A DNA stretch of 64,000 nucleotides from positions 3,814,001 to 3,878,000 of the forward strand of contig NZ_CP093299.1 in NCBI RefSeq assembly GCF_024362805.1, given 5' to 3'. The position numbers were made by a program, and so were the translations under genes. The notes beneath the pieces are model-generated. The model was not told the origin of the DNA, searched no databases, and worked only from the letters and a program-made list of their open reading frames with translations. The DNA is from Salipaludibacillus sp. LMS25. GTDB taxonomy: Bacteria; Bacillota; Bacilli; Bacillales; Salisediminibacteriaceae. Below are positions 52,348 to 63,333 of the stretch, piece after piece (the stretch's first letter is position 1; each line of letters opens with the position of its first letter).

Positions 52348-52796
52348 TGATAAATCATTCATTGAAGAAAGCTAACGGCTTTTCAATGTTAGAGCTTATT
52401 ATTGTTCTTGGAATACTCTCGATTGTATTAACAATTGGCATACCGTCAGTTCAACGTACAAAACAGGAGCTCGTTCTTATGGATTATTTAACTAGATTAG
52501 AACAAGATTTACATTATTATCAGTTATATGCCATCACAAACCAAAAAAGAGTCGCCATTCACTTTGAAGCAAGAGCGCCTGTTTATACTGTTATTGTTAA
52601 CGATAAAGTGATTAAAGAACGATGGGGCCCTGAAAAGCTTCAATTTATTGAAGGGTCTCTTAAGTTAGATGGATTAGTGTTTTTGGAAGAAGGGGGACTG
52701 CAAAGATCTGGCCGAATTACAATCAAACATGGAAAAACATCTTATAGCCTTGTTTTTCAGTTTGCAAGGGGGCGATTTTATTTTAAAAGAATGTGA
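52347..52796 (+). CDS. comGD: Competence pseudopilin ComGD
   Basis: 149 residues, prepilin site 'NG^FSMLELIIVLGILSIVLTIGIP'. The ATG shares its A with the comGC stop (TAATG). Minor pseudopilin required for DNA uptake. Confidence 0.9.
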   Translation: MINHSLKKANGFSMLELIIVLGILSIVLTIGIPSVQRTKQELVLMDYLTRLEQDLHYYQLYAITNQKRVAIHFEARAPVYTVIVNDKVIKERWGPEKLQFIEGSLKLDGLVFLEEGGLQRSGRITIKHGKTSYSLVFQFARGRFYFKRM

Positions 52797-53121
52797 GAAA
52801 GGTTATTTTCTATTTGAGTCAGTGGTAGGTTTGTGTATTTTGTCGCTTGTAGCCTCTATCCTTTTTCCTACTATCATAGAGATACAATTAGAAAGGGCGA
52901 CAATTAGAGAACAACAAGAAGCAAGAGCCCTTTTAACTGAAGAAATGCTTCTAAATTCAGTTGGTCATCAATCTAGGGCATTCCCACATACTGTAGAAGG
53001 AAACTATCAAACTTACTCAGTTCAGACAGTAAGAGATAATAAAATATGGCTTGTATGTCTCAATTGGGAAGGGAAAAACAGCCGTGCTCAATCAATTTGT
53101 CATTCATACTTTAAAAAGTGA
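52729..53121 (+). CDS. comGE: Competence pseudopilin ComGE
   Basis: Prepilin site is 'EKG^YFLFESVVGLCILSLVASILF'. The given start is the first ATG, but a ribosome-like AAGGGGG at 52766-52772 precedes an ATT at 52780 that would give a short leader, so ATT may be the true start. Overlaps comGD and comGF. Confidence 0.82.
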   Translation: MEKHLIALFFSLQGGDFILKECEKGYFLFESVVGLCILSLVASILFPTIIEIQLERATIREQQEARALLTEEMLLNSVGHQSRAFPHTVEGNYQTYSVQTVRDNKIWLVCLNWEGKNSRAQSICHSYFKK

Positions 53122-53569
53122 AAAAGGATTTTCTATAATTGAGGCAATGATTGGCTTATTCATTTTTATCGTCGTCGTTACACTTTATTCGACGATAGCT
53201 CACTATTGGATGTTAGCGACACATCAGGTGAACACTTTTTCATATGAAGAATTTGTATTTTTTACCAATCACCTTCAAGCAGAATTAAGAGAAAGTGAAA
53301 CGTATTGGGTTGATGAAAAGGAAGAGAAATTATTTATTGTGCGCCCCCTAGACAATCAAATTGTTCACTATGAAAAATATCGTCATACAGTGAGGCGGCA
53401 AGTTAGAGGGAGGGGTCATGAAGTTTTTTTACAGAGAGTGACAGACTTTCGTGTAGTTGAAACAGCTTACGGAATAAAATTAGAAGTGAAGCATAAAAAT
53501 ACGAGATGGGAAAAAATTCTAATTAATCCTACTAAGTCTCTTACCTCTCGTGAGATTAAGGGGGAGTAA
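53084..53569 (+). CDS. comGF: Competence pseudopilin ComGF
   Basis: About 161 residues, prepilin site 'EKG^FSIIEAMIGLFIFIVVVTLYS'. GTG start preferred (AAGGGAAAA before it) over a longer ATG frame inside comGE. Minor pseudopilin. Confidence 0.85.
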   Translation: MLNQFVIHTLKSEKGFSIIEAMIGLFIFIVVVTLYSTIAHYWMLATHQVNTFSYEEFVFFTNHLQAELRESETYWVDEKEEKLFIVRPLDNQIVHYEKYRHTVRRQVRGRGHEVFLQRVTDFRVVETAYGIKLEVKHKNTRWEKILINPTKSLTSREIKGE

Positions 53570-53570
53570 G

Positions 53571-53939
53571 ATGAATGAAAAAGGCTTTACACTCATGCTT
53601 ATGCTTATGATATTAATGTGTTTATCATTAGTGACTATAACATTACTTAACCTTTATGAACATGAAATGGCATTTGCTGTTTTGGAGCAAGAATGGGCTA
53701 CGTTAGATCAATTACTCATTACTGCCACGGCAGAGATTGTGCAAATGATTGAAGAAGAAAGTGAGTTAGTTTTAAAGAGCGTATTAGATTACAAAGAAGG
53801 GAAAGTAATGTTTGAAGTTGAGCCAGCTGGGCGTCATTATAACGTGTTTTTAACAAGTGAAACAAGTTCCTCGTATGAAAAAAAAGTTAGTTTTATTTAT
53901 AACATAGGAACAGGAAAAATAGAAAGTTGGCAAGAATAA
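53571..53939 (+). CDS. comGG: Competence pseudopilin ComGG
   Basis: 122 residues, prepilin site 'EKG^FTLMLMLMILMCLSLVTITLL'. GGGGGAG just before the ATG at 53571. Last gene of comG. Confidence 0.85.
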   Translation: MNEKGFTLMLMLMILMCLSLVTITLLNLYEHEMAFAVLEQEWATLDQLLITATAEIVQMIEEESELVLKSVLDYKEGKVMFEVEPAGRHYNVFLTSETSSSYEKKVSFIYNIGTGKIESWQE

Positions 53940-54031
53940 CTTATCTCTTAATATTTTACGTCTTTCATGACTAGTTCATTATATTTTTGGTTATACTGGT
54001 GGTTAATTCGACATGATGAAAGGTGATTATA

Positions 54032-54217
54032 ATGAAAACAAATGATTATGTGAAATATATGACTGAACAATTCGTCACTTACGTTGATATCCCCAGAGAA
54101 GAACGAAAGGAGAAGAGACTGTTGAAAAAGAAGCACCGACCACCAATGTCATACCGTCTATTCGGATTAATCCCCATTTCCTTTCGTTTTCTATTGAATC
54201 GTCATAAAGATAATTAA
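54032..54217 (+). CDS. yqzE: YqzE family protein
   Basis: 61 residues with the YqzE pattern 'NDYVKYMTEQFVTYVDIPREERKEKR' and 'RLFGLIPISFRFLL'. AAAGGTGA before the ATG. Found after comG in B. subtilis. Function unknown. Confidence 0.9.
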   Translation: MKTNDYVKYMTEQFVTYVDIPREERKEKRLLKKKHRPPMSYRLFGLIPISFRFLLNRHKDN

Positions 54218-54221
54218 AGGG

Positions 54222-55019
54222 TTAGTTATGAGCTAACGGATGTGTAGATAAGTAAAATAGACCGCCGTTAATAATTGACAATTCAATGATAGGTTGGTAT
54301 TGCTCGATAATAGCTTCTTTTTCTTTTTCGTAAGACGTTGGCTTTGGAAAAACATCCTCATAAAACGTATCCAATAACGATAAATCATTTCTCATCTTCT
54401 TTTCTGCCACGTTTGCCCACTCATGATCATCATGTTCAATGTTATTTTTTATATGGTTTTGGATCCTCGTTATCCCCGTGGCCGGTTTTATTAACGGGGT
54501 TAGTGTGAAACAATAATCTGGTATTGTAACAAGGTAGGAGCGATTGGCAATTAGTGTATGGAAATCATTTAACATTTCTCCTGTTATTAGACTTAAACCA
54601 ATAGAATAGAATATTTCTTTTTTTTGATGACATTTGTAGGAAATTTTCCCGTTTAAGTTTAACCACGGTTTCAATGATATAGCTTGGGAAGATGGATATA
54701 CCCCTTCGTAAAATTTTCCGTAGGCCCCTTTTTTCTGAACGAAACGGAAGATATCGTGTAGTCGTGGAGAACCAAAGTGGATAAACTCTCCTTGTTTTTC
54801 TTCTTCATCTTCTTGCCCCGTTTTTAATGTCAAAGTGGCAGGCTGAGGCTCAGCGCCAGTTTTTTCAACATAATGCCAGTAAAAAGGCCTGTTCATTAAC
54901 GCCTTATCCATTTCTTTAGTTAGTTGAACTTGAAAAGTATGCGAAGAAAGTAAGTGAATGTCACAGTGATTTTCTTTAAAGAAATGTGTTAAAAAAGTGT
55001 GTATTTCAGTTTGATGCAT
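54222..55019 (-). CDS. yqhG: YqhG family protein
   Basis: 265 residues, soluble, DUF-type family without known activity. Its start overlaps yqhH by 14 bases, and both are on the minus strand. Convergent with yqzE with 4 bases between. Confidence 0.88.
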   Translation of the reverse strand: MHQTEIHTFLTHFFKENHCDIHLLSSHTFQVQLTKEMDKALMNRPFYWHYVEKTGAEPQPATLTLKTGQEDEEEKQGEFIHFGSPRLHDIFRFVQKKGAYGKFYEGVYPSSQAISLKPWLNLNGKISYKCHQKKEIFYSIGLSLITGEMLNDFHTLIANRSYLVTIPDYCFTLTPLIKPATGITRIQNHIKNNIEHDDHEWANVAEKKMRNDLSLLDTFYEDVFPKPTSYEKEKEAIIEQYQPIIELSIINGGLFYLSTHPLAHN

Positions 55020-56685
55020 AAGAAGAAGCTCCTTCCGACTCAGTCATAATGGAGGTGAGATGATCTAACTTCACTTTCATTTCTCCAGCTGAATCTGACT
55101 GAGAAAAAATATGAGATAGATGATTTTGCACACTTTTCTCTCCCAATTTTTCTAATATGTCATCTAGCTCTCCCACGACACCTTCAAAAAGTCCGATTTT
55201 TTTATACAATAAGTGTAGGATATGATCTTCAATAGTTTTGTCTACAGCAAGATGGTAGATGTGTACATCATGTTCTTGTCCTAGCCGGTGGACCCTCCCT
55301 ATTCGTTGCTCTATCCTCATGGGGTTCCATGGGAGATCATAGTTGATTATTCGATGGCAAAATTGAAGGTTTATCCCTTCACCGCCAGCTTCGGTTGCAA
55401 TTAAAACTTGTGCATTATCTTTAAAAAGCTGCTTCATCCAATCTTTTTTGCTACGTTTAAAGCCACCGCGGAAGGGAACGGAAGTGATGCCGTGTTGAGC
55501 TAAAAACCATTGTAAATAAAGCTGGGAAGCTCTATATTCAGTAAAGATAATCACCTTTTCATTTGTCTGCCATGATTTCATTAATTCTAGCACTTTTTCT
55601 GCCTTTGGATGAGGATGAGCGTTAAGGCCCGATAAATCAGCTATAATCTCTTTTAATGTTTCAGTGATTACTTTTGGATAAGTCGGGTTTTTTTCAAGTG
55701 TTTGACTGAGCGTCAGTAATGCAGCTTCTTTACTTGAGCATAACTCCCGTTGAAGAGTAAGCGTTAGAAAGCCAGCCTGAGTGCCAGCTTGTAGTCGTTT
55801 CAAATTGTGTTTTAAAGCCGATATTTTCTCATAAGCTGTATAGTAGTTTTGATCAAAATGGACGGGCACGGTTTCTACAATACGCTTAGGCCACGACATT
55901 GACGTTTCTTCACGGCGTGTTCGAATCATTACTTTTTGAATTAACTGCCTTAACTCCTCATCATGCTCTCTTTTTTTAAAACGTTTCGAGAAGCTCTCTT
56001 CATCGCCAAGAAAACCAGGTTTCAATAGAGAAATGAGGTAATAAAGCTCAGATAATGTATTCTGTACGGGAGTTGCTGTAAGTAATAAGCAAAATTTTCT
56101 TTGTAGCTCTTTTACGAACTGGTAGTTTTTAGTTTTCTTATTTTTTAATTTATGAGCTTCATCGATGATCACCATATCATAAGTAATGTCTTTAATCACT
56201 GATGCATGAGGCTCTCGTTTGGCAGTATCTAAGGAGGAAACCATAACATCTACGTGTTCCCACTGTGGTTTTTTACGTTGCTCAATGGCAGGAATATAAA
56301 ACTTACTATTTAATTCAACACACCATTGACTTACAAGAGAAGCTGGTGCTAATATCAACACTTTTTTAACCAATCCACGAATCATATATTCTTTTAAAAT
56401 TAACCCAGCTTCAATGGTTTTCCCGAGCCCAACTTCATCCGCTAAAATAGCTTTACCATTCATCTCTTGGACAGCCTTTTCTGCTGCTTCATACTGATAG
56501 TCATGGAAAGTCAATGTAGGAAGGTATTTTGGAGCTTCGAGACCTTGGAAAGTTGATATCACCTGTTGTTTTCCGATTTGAAAAGCCATGTTAAATTGTT
56601 CCCAGCTAGAAAAAGATGCAGGGTGTTCAAGGGTATCGATAAATTGATGCTTCCAAGAATCATTTAATATAATAGATGGTTTCAT
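55006..56685 (-). CDS. yqhH: SNF2-family helicase YqhH
   Basis: 559 residues. Motif I 'DEVGLGKTIEAGL' near 84, motif II 'DEAH' near 175, motif III 'LLTATPVQN' near 193, motif VI 'QRIGRVHRLGQ'. SNF2 translocase likely acting on nucleic acids. Start at 56685 follows AGGAAGG; an upstream ATG at 56727 is not used. Confidence 0.93.
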   Translation of the reverse strand: MKPSIILNDSWKHQFIDTLEHPASFSSWEQFNMAFQIGKQQVISTFQGLEAPKYLPTLTFHDYQYEAAEKAVQEMNGKAILADEVGLGKTIEAGLILKEYMIRGLVKKVLILAPASLVSQWCVELNSKFYIPAIEQRKKPQWEHVDVMVSSLDTAKREPHASVIKDITYDMVIIDEAHKLKNKKTKNYQFVKELQRKFCLLLTATPVQNTLSELYYLISLLKPGFLGDEESFSKRFKKREHDEELRQLIQKVMIRTRREETSMSWPKRIVETVPVHFDQNYYTAYEKISALKHNLKRLQAGTQAGFLTLTLQRELCSSKEAALLTLSQTLEKNPTYPKVITETLKEIIADLSGLNAHPHPKAEKVLELMKSWQTNEKVIIFTEYRASQLYLQWFLAQHGITSVPFRGGFKRSKKDWMKQLFKDNAQVLIATEAGGEGINLQFCHRIINYDLPWNPMRIEQRIGRVHRLGQEHDVHIYHLAVDKTIEDHILHLLYKKIGLFEGVVGELDDILEKLGEKSVQNHLSHIFSQSDSAGEMKVKLDHLTSIMTESEGASSYASN

Positions 56686-56889
56686 AAATACCAACCTTCC
56701 TTTCGATATGTAGAGATACTTGGTCATATGGATTAATTGAATAGTCAGTAAAGTGCTAAAAATGAAAACTCAAGGTTGCTTTAAAAAATTGAATAATGGT
56801 AACATAAGAATATTGAAAGATGTTTTGTGGGTTAGTATGAGCAGTTTCCGTAAGAAATATAAAATTACATACGATGCGAATGAAAATAA

Positions 56890-57088
56890 GGGGAGAGAAC
56901 GTTCTGTTCGAACGTCGCCGAAGGAGCAAACCAACTTGTTGCGTGAATCTCTCAGGCAAAAAGACTCTTATTGGACGCAACTCTGGAAAGTATCTGCACT
57001 ATGCAGGACACCCATGGGGAAACTTTGCTGGTAAATTAGGAATTAGTTATCTAGTAAGGAAAACTCTCAGGTCACACGACAGAGACAT
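56890..57088 (+). promoter_or_regulatory. Tandem glycine riboswitch
   Basis: Two aptamers in a row: first with 'GCCGAAGGAGCAAACC' and 'TCTCTCAGGCAAAAAGACTC', second with 'CACCCATGGGGAAAC' and 'AACTCTCAGGTCACACGACA'. Controls the gcv genes so that glycine turns on glycine breakdown. Confidence 0.93.
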
Positions 57089-57122
57089 GTCTCGTTTTAA
57101 AGGCATGTTTCTGTCTTTTTTG
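57078..57122 (+). terminator. Riboswitch terminator before gcvT
   Basis: GACAGAGACATG / CATGTTTCTGTC stem with TTTTTT. Its 5' side overlaps the end of the second aptamer, giving the switch. Confidence 0.88.
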
Positions 57123-57254
57123 TGTGTTATAAGATGTCGTACCAGTATCCTACGACTCATAACTCGTATGGTAGTTTTAACTTAAGCGGGCCTCTCCTAG
57201 AAACAGAAAACATCTTTACATAATGACATTCAAAACTTTGGAGGTGACGTTACT

Positions 57255-58343
57255 ATGTCAGGAAAAAGAACCCCCTTGTTCACGACCTATGAAAAAAAAG
57301 CAAAGGTGATTAATTTTGGAGGATGGGAACTCCCGGTTCAATTTTCTAGCATCCAAGAAGAACACGAAGCTGTTAGAACAAAGGCAGGTTTGTTTGATGT
57401 TTCTCATATGGGTGAGATCGAAATTAAGGGCCCGGGCACCCTGGCTTTTCTTCAGTACATGTTGACAAATGATGTGCAAAAGGTAAAGGCCGGAAGTTGT
57501 CAATATACGGCCATGTGTTATGAAAATGGCGGGACTGTAGATGACCTTGTTCTTTATAAGAAGTCAGATGAAGATGTGTTACTTGTTGTTAATGCTGCTA
57601 ATATAGAAAAAAATGTCAACTGGTTGAAGCAGCACGTCTTTGGAGATGTTCAAATCGCCAATGTGTCTGAACGGTATGCCCAGTTGGCGATACAAGGGCC
57701 AAAGGCTGAGGCAATTACTCAGCAACTTACGAATGAGCCTTTAAATCAGATAACATTCTTTAAGTTTAGAGATGAGGTAGAGCTTGCTGGAAAATCGGTA
57801 CTGATTTCTCGAACTGGCTACACTGGTGAAGACGGTTTTGAGATATATTGCCGCCCTGAGGATGCCGTATTATTATGGGAGCGATTAATAGAGGGTGGAG
57901 CAGAATTTGGGCTATTACCTTGTGGTTTAGGGGCTAGAGATACATTGAGATTTGAAGCGAAATTAGCGCTTTACGGTCAAGAATTATCTGAAAAAATTTC
58001 TCCCATAGAAGCTGGTATAGGCTTTGCGGTTAAAACGGAAAAAGAAGCCGATTTTATCGGTAAAGATGTTTTAAAGCGACAGAAAGAACAAGGAACAGCG
58101 CGTAAGCTTGTAGGACTTGAGATGATTGACAAAGGGATTCCACGTGCTCAATACGAGGTCTATAAAAACGGGGAGAAGATAGGGTTTGTGACAACAGGTA
58201 CGCAATCTCCAACATTAAGGAAAAATATAGGGTTGGCTCTAATAGATGCCACATATAAAGATTTAGATACTGAGGTAGAAGTACAAATCAGGAAACGACG
58301 TGCAAAAGCTAAGATTGTTAAAACACCTTTTTATCACAGATAA
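57255..58343 (+). CDS. gcvT: Glycine cleavage system T protein (aminomethyltransferase)
   Basis: Transfers the methylene of glycine to tetrahydrofolate, releasing ammonia. 362 residues with '[16 protein letters not shown]', '[15 protein letters not shown]', '[13 protein letters not shown]'. The last four codons (TTT TAT CAC AGA) and the stop TAA coincide with the first bases of a B repeat (58330-58495). GGAGGTGA precedes the ATG. Confidence 0.96.
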   Translation: MSGKRTPLFTTYEKKAKVINFGGWELPVQFSSIQEEHEAVRTKAGLFDVSHMGEIEIKGPGTLAFLQYMLTNDVQKVKAGSCQYTAMCYENGGTVDDLVLYKKSDEDVLLVVNAANIEKNVNWLKQHVFGDVQIANVSERYAQLAIQGPKAEAITQQLTNEPLNQITFFKFRDEVELAGKSVLISRTGYTGEDGFEIYCRPEDAVLLWERLIEGGAEFGLLPCGLGARDTLRFEAKLALYGQELSEKISPIEAGIGFAVKTEKEADFIGKDVLKRQKEQGTARKLVGLEMIDKGIPRAQYEVYKNGEKIGFVTTGTQSPTLRKNIGLALIDATYKDLDTEVEVQIRKRRAKAKIVKTPFYHR

Positions 58344-58495
58344 CCGTTCGTAAAACGCCCTGCTTAAATATAGAGAGAAGAGGTTAAATCAATCTATTTA
58401 GGCGGGAGGTAACGGACGCTAATGTCCTAATTCACTCAATGACCAATCAGTGGGAAAAGAATGAAAACATCCACTGATTGAAGGGGCGTTTTATA
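58330..58495 (+). repeat. Repeat family B overlapping gcvT 3' end
   Basis: TTTATCACAGATAACCG ... GGCGTTTTATAA. Includes the gcvT stop and fills most of the gcvT-gcvPA gap. It ends 30 bases before gcvPA. Confidence 0.85.
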
Positions 58496-58524
58496 AATGG
58501 GACTAAACCTAAGGGGGAGACACC

Positions 58525-59877
58525 ATGGATAAATTTCGTTATTTGCCGATGACAGAGAAAGATCAGCAGGACATGATGAAGGAAATTGGGGTAGCATCTA
58601 TTGAGGATTTATTTGCTGATATACCGAAAGAGGTGCGCTTTAAAGGAGATTTACCGATAGAAGCAGCGTTAGATGAGACAGCACTCATTAAAGAAATGAC
58701 ACGCCTAGCTGAAAAAAATACCCATATAAAAGACTATCCATCATTTTTAGGGGCAGGGGTTTACGAGCACTATATCCCTTCGGTCGTCAATCACATGCTA
58801 CTCCGCTCTGAATTTTTTACTGCTTATACACCTTATCAACCGGAGATATCTCAGGGGGAATTGCAAGCGATTTTTGAATTCCAAACAATGATTTGTGAAT
58901 TGACGGGGATGGATATAGCCAATTCTTCCATGTATGACGGGCCAACAGCTCTTGCAGAAGCTGCAATGATGAGTGCCGCACATACGAAAAAGCAAAAAAT
59001 TCTCGTGTCTAAAACTGTTCACCCTGAAGCGCGTGAGGTTCTTAAAACAAGCGCAAAGGGGCAAAATCTTACTGTAGTGGAGATTGATGAAAAAGACGGA
59101 ATAACTGACCTAAATCAGTTAGAAGCAGAGTTTAATGACGAGATCGCTAGTGTTATCGTTCAGTATCCGAACTTTTTTGGACAAATAGAAGATTTAGCAC
59201 CTATTGAAGCGATTGTACACAAAACGAAGGCGTTGTTTATTGTTTCCAGTAATCCACTTAGCCTCGGGATTCTCCAGCCACCAGGGGAGTACAATGCTGA
59301 TGTGGTGGTGGGTGATGCACAGCCATTTGGTATTCCCACTCAATTAGGAGGACCCCATTGTGGTTATTTTGCTGTTACGAAAAAGCTTATGCGCAAAGTA
59401 CCAGGACGATTAGTTGGCCAAACGACTGACGACCATGGCCAACGAGGATTTGTTCTCACCCTTCAGGCAAGGGAACAGCATATTCGAAGAGATAAAGCGA
59501 CGAGCAATATTTGTTCCAATCAAGCGCTAAATGCGTTAGGTGCCTCTATTACGATGAGTGCTTTAGGGAAACAAGGTGTGAGAGAACTGGCAGAACAAAA
59601 TGTGCAAAAGGCACACTATGCAAAAAGACAATTACAAAAATGCGGTATAAAAGTACTGGGGTCACAGCCATTTTTTAACGAGTTTGTCATAGAATTATCA
59701 TCACCAGTAGACATGATAAATAAAAAGCTTTTAGCTGAAGGTATTATCGGGGGATTAGACCTTTCCAGATTTTATTGCGATAAGCCTAACCAAATGCTTA
59801 TTGCAGTGACTGAATTACGTACAAAAGAAGAGATTGATCATTTTGTAGCTGTATTGGGGGAGAACAATGAGAAATAA
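58525..59877 (+). CDS. gcvPA: Glycine dehydrogenase (decarboxylating) subunit 1
   Basis: N-terminal half of the P protein, 450 residues: '[15 protein letters not shown]' near 75, '[17 protein letters not shown]' near 132, '[21 protein letters not shown]' near 269. GGGGGAGA precedes the ATG. Overlaps gcvPB by 11 bases. Confidence 0.95.
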   Translation: MDKFRYLPMTEKDQQDMMKEIGVASIEDLFADIPKEVRFKGDLPIEAALDETALIKEMTRLAEKNTHIKDYPSFLGAGVYEHYIPSVVNHMLLRSEFFTAYTPYQPEISQGELQAIFEFQTMICELTGMDIANSSMYDGPTALAEAAMMSAAHTKKQKILVSKTVHPEAREVLKTSAKGQNLTVVEIDEKDGITDLNQLEAEFNDEIASVIVQYPNFFGQIEDLAPIEAIVHKTKALFIVSSNPLSLGILQPPGEYNADVVVGDAQPFGIPTQLGGPHCGYFAVTKKLMRKVPGRLVGQTTDDHGQRGFVLTLQAREQHIRRDKATSNICSNQALNALGASITMSALGKQGVRELAEQNVQKAHYAKRQLQKCGIKVLGSQPFFNEFVIELSSPVDMINKKLLAEGIIGGLDLSRFYCDKPNQMLIAVTELRTKEEIDHFVAVLGENNEK

Positions 59878-61333
59878 AAATCAAGCACTTATTTTTGAAT
59901 TAAGTCATGAAGGACGCACAGGCTATAGCTTACCTGAATTAGATAGTGATGCTGTTAATATAAATGACTGTATTCCTGATAAATTTCTACGAAAAGTAGG
60001 CCCAAAGCTTCCGGAAGTCTCTGAGTTACAAATTGTTCGTCACTACACAGCATTATCGCGACGAAATCACGGGGTTGATTCCGGGTTTTACCCTCTAGGC
60101 TCCTGTACAATGAAATATAACCCTAAAATTAATGAAGATGTAGCCCGTTATCCAGGATTTGCTCACCTTCATCCATACCAGTCTGAAAATACGATTCAGG
60201 GAGCACTTGAACTTATGTATCACTTACAAAGTTCCCTTGAAGAGATCACAGGGATGGATCAAGTCACATTGCAGCCAGCTGCCGGGGCCCATGGAGAATG
60301 GACAGGTCTCATGCTAATTAGAGCGTTTCATGAAGCTAACGGAGATTTTAGAAGGACAAAAGTCATCGTTCCGGATTCGGCACATGGAACGAATCCAGCT
60401 TCCGCAGTTGTAGCAGGCTTTGAATCGGTTACAGTGTCATCTAATGAGCAAGGGTTGGTTGACTTAGATCATTTACGGGAGCTTGCTGGAGAAGACACAG
60501 CCGCATTAATGCTTACAAACCCTAATACTCTTGGTTTATTTGAAAATCAAATTGTTGAAATGGCAAATATTATTCATGAAGCTGGTGGTAAATTATATTA
60601 TGATGGGGCCAACTCGAATGCCATACTAGGTATAACAAGACCTGGAGATATGGGATTTGATGTGGTGCATTTAAACCTTCATAAGACGTTTACTACGCCT
60701 CATGGCGGTGGTGGGCCTGGGTCAGGTCCAGTAGGAGTAAAAAAAGAACTTGTTCCTTATTTGCCAGCCCCTCTTGTCATTAAAAAAGATAATACCTATA
60801 AGCTTGAGTATAAGTCACCTGAATCAATTGGTCGAGTCAAGCCGTTCTACGGTAATTTCGGTATCAATGTTCGTGCGTACGCCTATATTCGTACGATGGG
60901 GCCAATAGGTTTACGAAAAGTATCTGAATATGCTGTATTAAATGCCAACTATATGCTGCGGAAATTGGAGCCTTATTTTGATACACCATATCCCCAGCAT
61001 TGCAAACATGAATTTGTACTATCAGGAAAAAGGCAGAAAAATCAAGGTGTTAGAACACTCGATATAGCGAAGCGATTATTAGATTTTGGGTATCATCCAC
61101 CCACTATTTACTTTCCATTAAATGTTGAGGAATGCATGATGATAGAACCTACTGAAACAGAAGCGAAAGAAACATTGGACGAGTTTTGCGAAGCTATGAT
61201 TCAAATTGCTAAAGAAGTAGAGGAATCACCTGAGTTAGTTCAAGAGGCGCCACATCTGACAGTAATTGATCGATTAGACGAAACGACTGCTGCGAGAAAG
61301 CCTATATTAAAGTATACGTGGGCAACAAACTAA
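59867..61333 (+). CDS. gcvPB: Glycine dehydrogenase (decarboxylating) subunit 2
   Basis: PLP-binding half, 488 residues: '[18 protein letters not shown]' with the PLP lysine near 272, '[18 protein letters not shown]' near 68. With gcvPA forms the functional decarboxylase. H and L proteins are elsewhere. Confidence 0.95.
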   Translation: MRNKNQALIFELSHEGRTGYSLPELDSDAVNINDCIPDKFLRKVGPKLPEVSELQIVRHYTALSRRNHGVDSGFYPLGSCTMKYNPKINEDVARYPGFAHLHPYQSENTIQGALELMYHLQSSLEEITGMDQVTLQPAAGAHGEWTGLMLIRAFHEANGDFRRTKVIVPDSAHGTNPASAVVAGFESVTVSSNEQGLVDLDHLRELAGEDTAALMLTNPNTLGLFENQIVEMANIIHEAGGKLYYDGANSNAILGITRPGDMGFDVVHLNLHKTFTTPHGGGGPGSGPVGVKKELVPYLPAPLVIKKDNTYKLEYKSPESIGRVKPFYGNFGINVRAYAYIRTMGPIGLRKVSEYAVLNANYMLRKLEPYFDTPYPQHCKHEFVLSGKRQKNQGVRTLDIAKRLLDFGYHPPTIYFPLNVEECMMIEPTETEAKETLDEFCEAMIQIAKEVEESPELVQEAPHLTVIDRLDETTAARKPILKYTWATN

Positions 61334-61359
61334 TTTAATAAAGGTGACATAAACGTATA

Positions 61360-61394
61360 AACAAGCCCCCTCACAATCGTAAGGGGCTTGTTTT
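61360..61394 (+). terminator. Terminator of the gcv operon
   Basis: AACAAGCCCC / GGGGCTTGTT stem, then TTTT. Its T run is shared with the start of the next B repeat. Confidence 0.85.
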
Positions 61395-61546
61395 ATCACA
61401 GATAACCTCCGAAAAACGCCTGCGTCAAAATAGAGAGGAAAGATAAATCTATCTAAGCGGGAGACAATTGACGCTAAGGTCCTGATTCACTCAACTACCA
61501 ATTAGTGGGGGAGGGACGAAAGCGCCACTGATTAGGGTCATTTTAT
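61392..61546 (+). repeat. Repeat family B next to gcvPB terminator
   Basis: TTTATCACAGATAACC ... GGTCATTTTAT, complete. The junction lies exactly in the terminator T run. Confidence 0.82.
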
Positions 61547-61939
61547 AAAGATTGATGTTACAAAATGTTTAATTGCCGTGGAATTGACGTCAGATCTTAG
61601 CATGTGCTCATTTCGTAATAAGGACATTAAATAATTATGAGGGTAATCGTCATATAGTTAAAGCACTAAAGAAAAATTGGGAATTATAAATCAAGTGAAG
61701 TTTCGGGTGAAACCGATTAATAGTGATGTGGGATAGGACTGATTGAGTTAACGGAGATCGAAACAATGCGAATAAGTGAGATACTTGAATGTGCTTTTGT
61801 GGCGGTGACAGAAAATACACCGCCTCCACACATAGCTACATGTTACATTATAGCTATTTATCGAAAAAGCTAAGTGGCTTTTTAACTATGGCTAGTTTGT
61901 CCTAGCCCAATAACTTAAAGCTGTCTACATAAAAATAAC
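61547..61939. other. Gene-free stretch
   Basis: No convincing ORF. It holds a GGCGGTG / CACCGCC hairpin at 61801-61824 and an AAAAAGC / GCTTTTT hairpin at 61864-61883 that can serve as the yqhL terminator on the minus strand. Confidence 0.55.
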
Positions 61940-62314
61940 CTATTTTTTAATTTTACCAGTCCATTTACGAAAACCGCCTTTTAGATGATTTAAATCTTGA
62001 GCATCTCGTTTTTTTCGAAGGATTTTAGCGGCTTGAACTGTGCGAGAACCGTTTTGACAATATAAATAAACAGGCTTGTCCGGCCGGATTTCTGTCATAC
62101 GCTGCTTCATTTGAGATAATGGGATATTTCTCGCACCAAGAATATGCCCGGTTTTAAACTCCCGTTCTTCCCTCACATCGATTAACTGAGCTTTTCGATA
62201 ATTTTCTTTAAATTCTTCCTGACTTAACGTTTTTAAATACTTGGGCTTTTTCAGGCGCAATAAAAGTAAAACGATAAGCGCAACAGTCATGGCTATCAGT
62301 AACCAAGTTTGCAT
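61940..62314 (-). CDS. yqhL: Rhodanese-domain membrane protein YqhL
   Basis: 124 residues: N-terminal membrane helix, then rhodanese domain with active-site Cys in 'YLYCQNGSRTVQAA' near 85. Sulfurtransferase-like. GGAGGGG precedes the ATG. Confidence 0.92.
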   Translation of the reverse strand: MQTWLLIAMTVALIVLLLLRLKKPKYLKTLSQEEFKENYRKAQLIDVREEREFKTGHILGARNIPLSQMKQRMTEIRPDKPVYLYCQNGSRTVQAAKILRKKRDAQDLNHLKGGFRKWTGKIKK

Positions 62315-62502
62315 ACAGGCCCCTCCTTTACATCTATGTATACTATTTTAAATGAAACAGCGCTCATAATCCAAATGTCACCGTCCCTCATAAATGATAA
62401 ACGGAAAAACGTCTGTTGGCAACGGCAGAGTGTTTTGTTTTGTCATCATTTAGCATTTTCGTTATGATTAAAGTGCATAGAACTAATAAAGGAGGATAAG
62501 TT

Positions 62503-63333
62503 GTGGACACATGGTTTTTTATAGATTCAAAAAACAAAGCTCCTGCTTATAACATGGCGATGGATGAAAAGCTAATGGATTGGCATCGTGCTGGTCTTAT
62601 TTCTCCAGTTGTGCGGTTTTACGGATGGTTGCCAGCGACGCTTTCAGTTGGCTATTTTCAAAAGGTACATAAAGAAATTAATTTTGATGCTGTTAGAAAA
62701 CATGATCTTGGTTTTGTAAGACGTCCTACTGGTGGAAGAGGTGTATTACATGATGATGAACTGACATACAGTGTCATTGTCTCTGAGGCCCATCCCGAGA
62801 TGCCTGAGTCCGTTACGGAAGCGTACCGAGTCATTTCTGCTGGCTTGTTGGAAGGGTTTTGTGATCTTGGTCTTAAAGCTGAATTTTCTATTCCACAGAC
62901 GAAAGCCGAGCGGGAAGTGTTGAAGAATCCCCGTTCAGCAGTTTGCTTTGATGCCCCATCGTGGTATGAAATGGTTGTTGAAGGTAGAAAAATTGCAGGT
63001 AGTGCTCAGACGAGACAAAAGGGGATTATTCTTCAGCATGGTTCTATTATTAGATCGATCGATGAAGACAAGCTGTTTGATTTATTTCTATATCCTAGTG
63101 ATAGAGTTCGAGAGCGTATGCAAAATGGGTTTAAATCAAAAGCTGCAGCTATCGACGAATTAATGTCTGAGCCTCCATCATTGACAGCGATGAAAAAAAG
63201 TTTTCGTTCTGGATTTGAAAAAGCGTTGAACGTTAAGTTTGAAGAGTTAGTGTTAACCGCTTCACAAGAAGAAGAAATTTATCATCTGGCTAAGATGAAG
63301 TATAGCCAAGATGAATGGAATTTTAAGTTATAA
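62503..63333 (+). CDS. lipM: Octanoyltransferase LipM
   Basis: Transfers octanoyl from ACP to GcvH, the first step of lipoate assembly in Bacillus. 276 residues with '[19 protein letters not shown]' near 70 and catalytic Cys in '[13 protein letters not shown]' near 148. GTG start after AAAGGAGGA. Located near gcv as in B. subtilis (yqhM). Confidence 0.94.
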   Translation: MDTWFFIDSKNKAPAYNMAMDEKLMDWHRAGLISPVVRFYGWLPATLSVGYFQKVHKEINFDAVRKHDLGFVRRPTGGRGVLHDDELTYSVIVSEAHPEMPESVTEAYRVISAGLLEGFCDLGLKAEFSIPQTKAEREVLKNPRSAVCFDAPSWYEMVVEGRKIAGSAQTRQKGIILQHGSIIRSIDEDKLFDLFLYPSDRVRERMQNGFKSKAAAIDELMSEPPSLTAMKKSFRSGFEKALNVKFEELVLTASQEEEIYHLAKMKYSQDEWNFKL

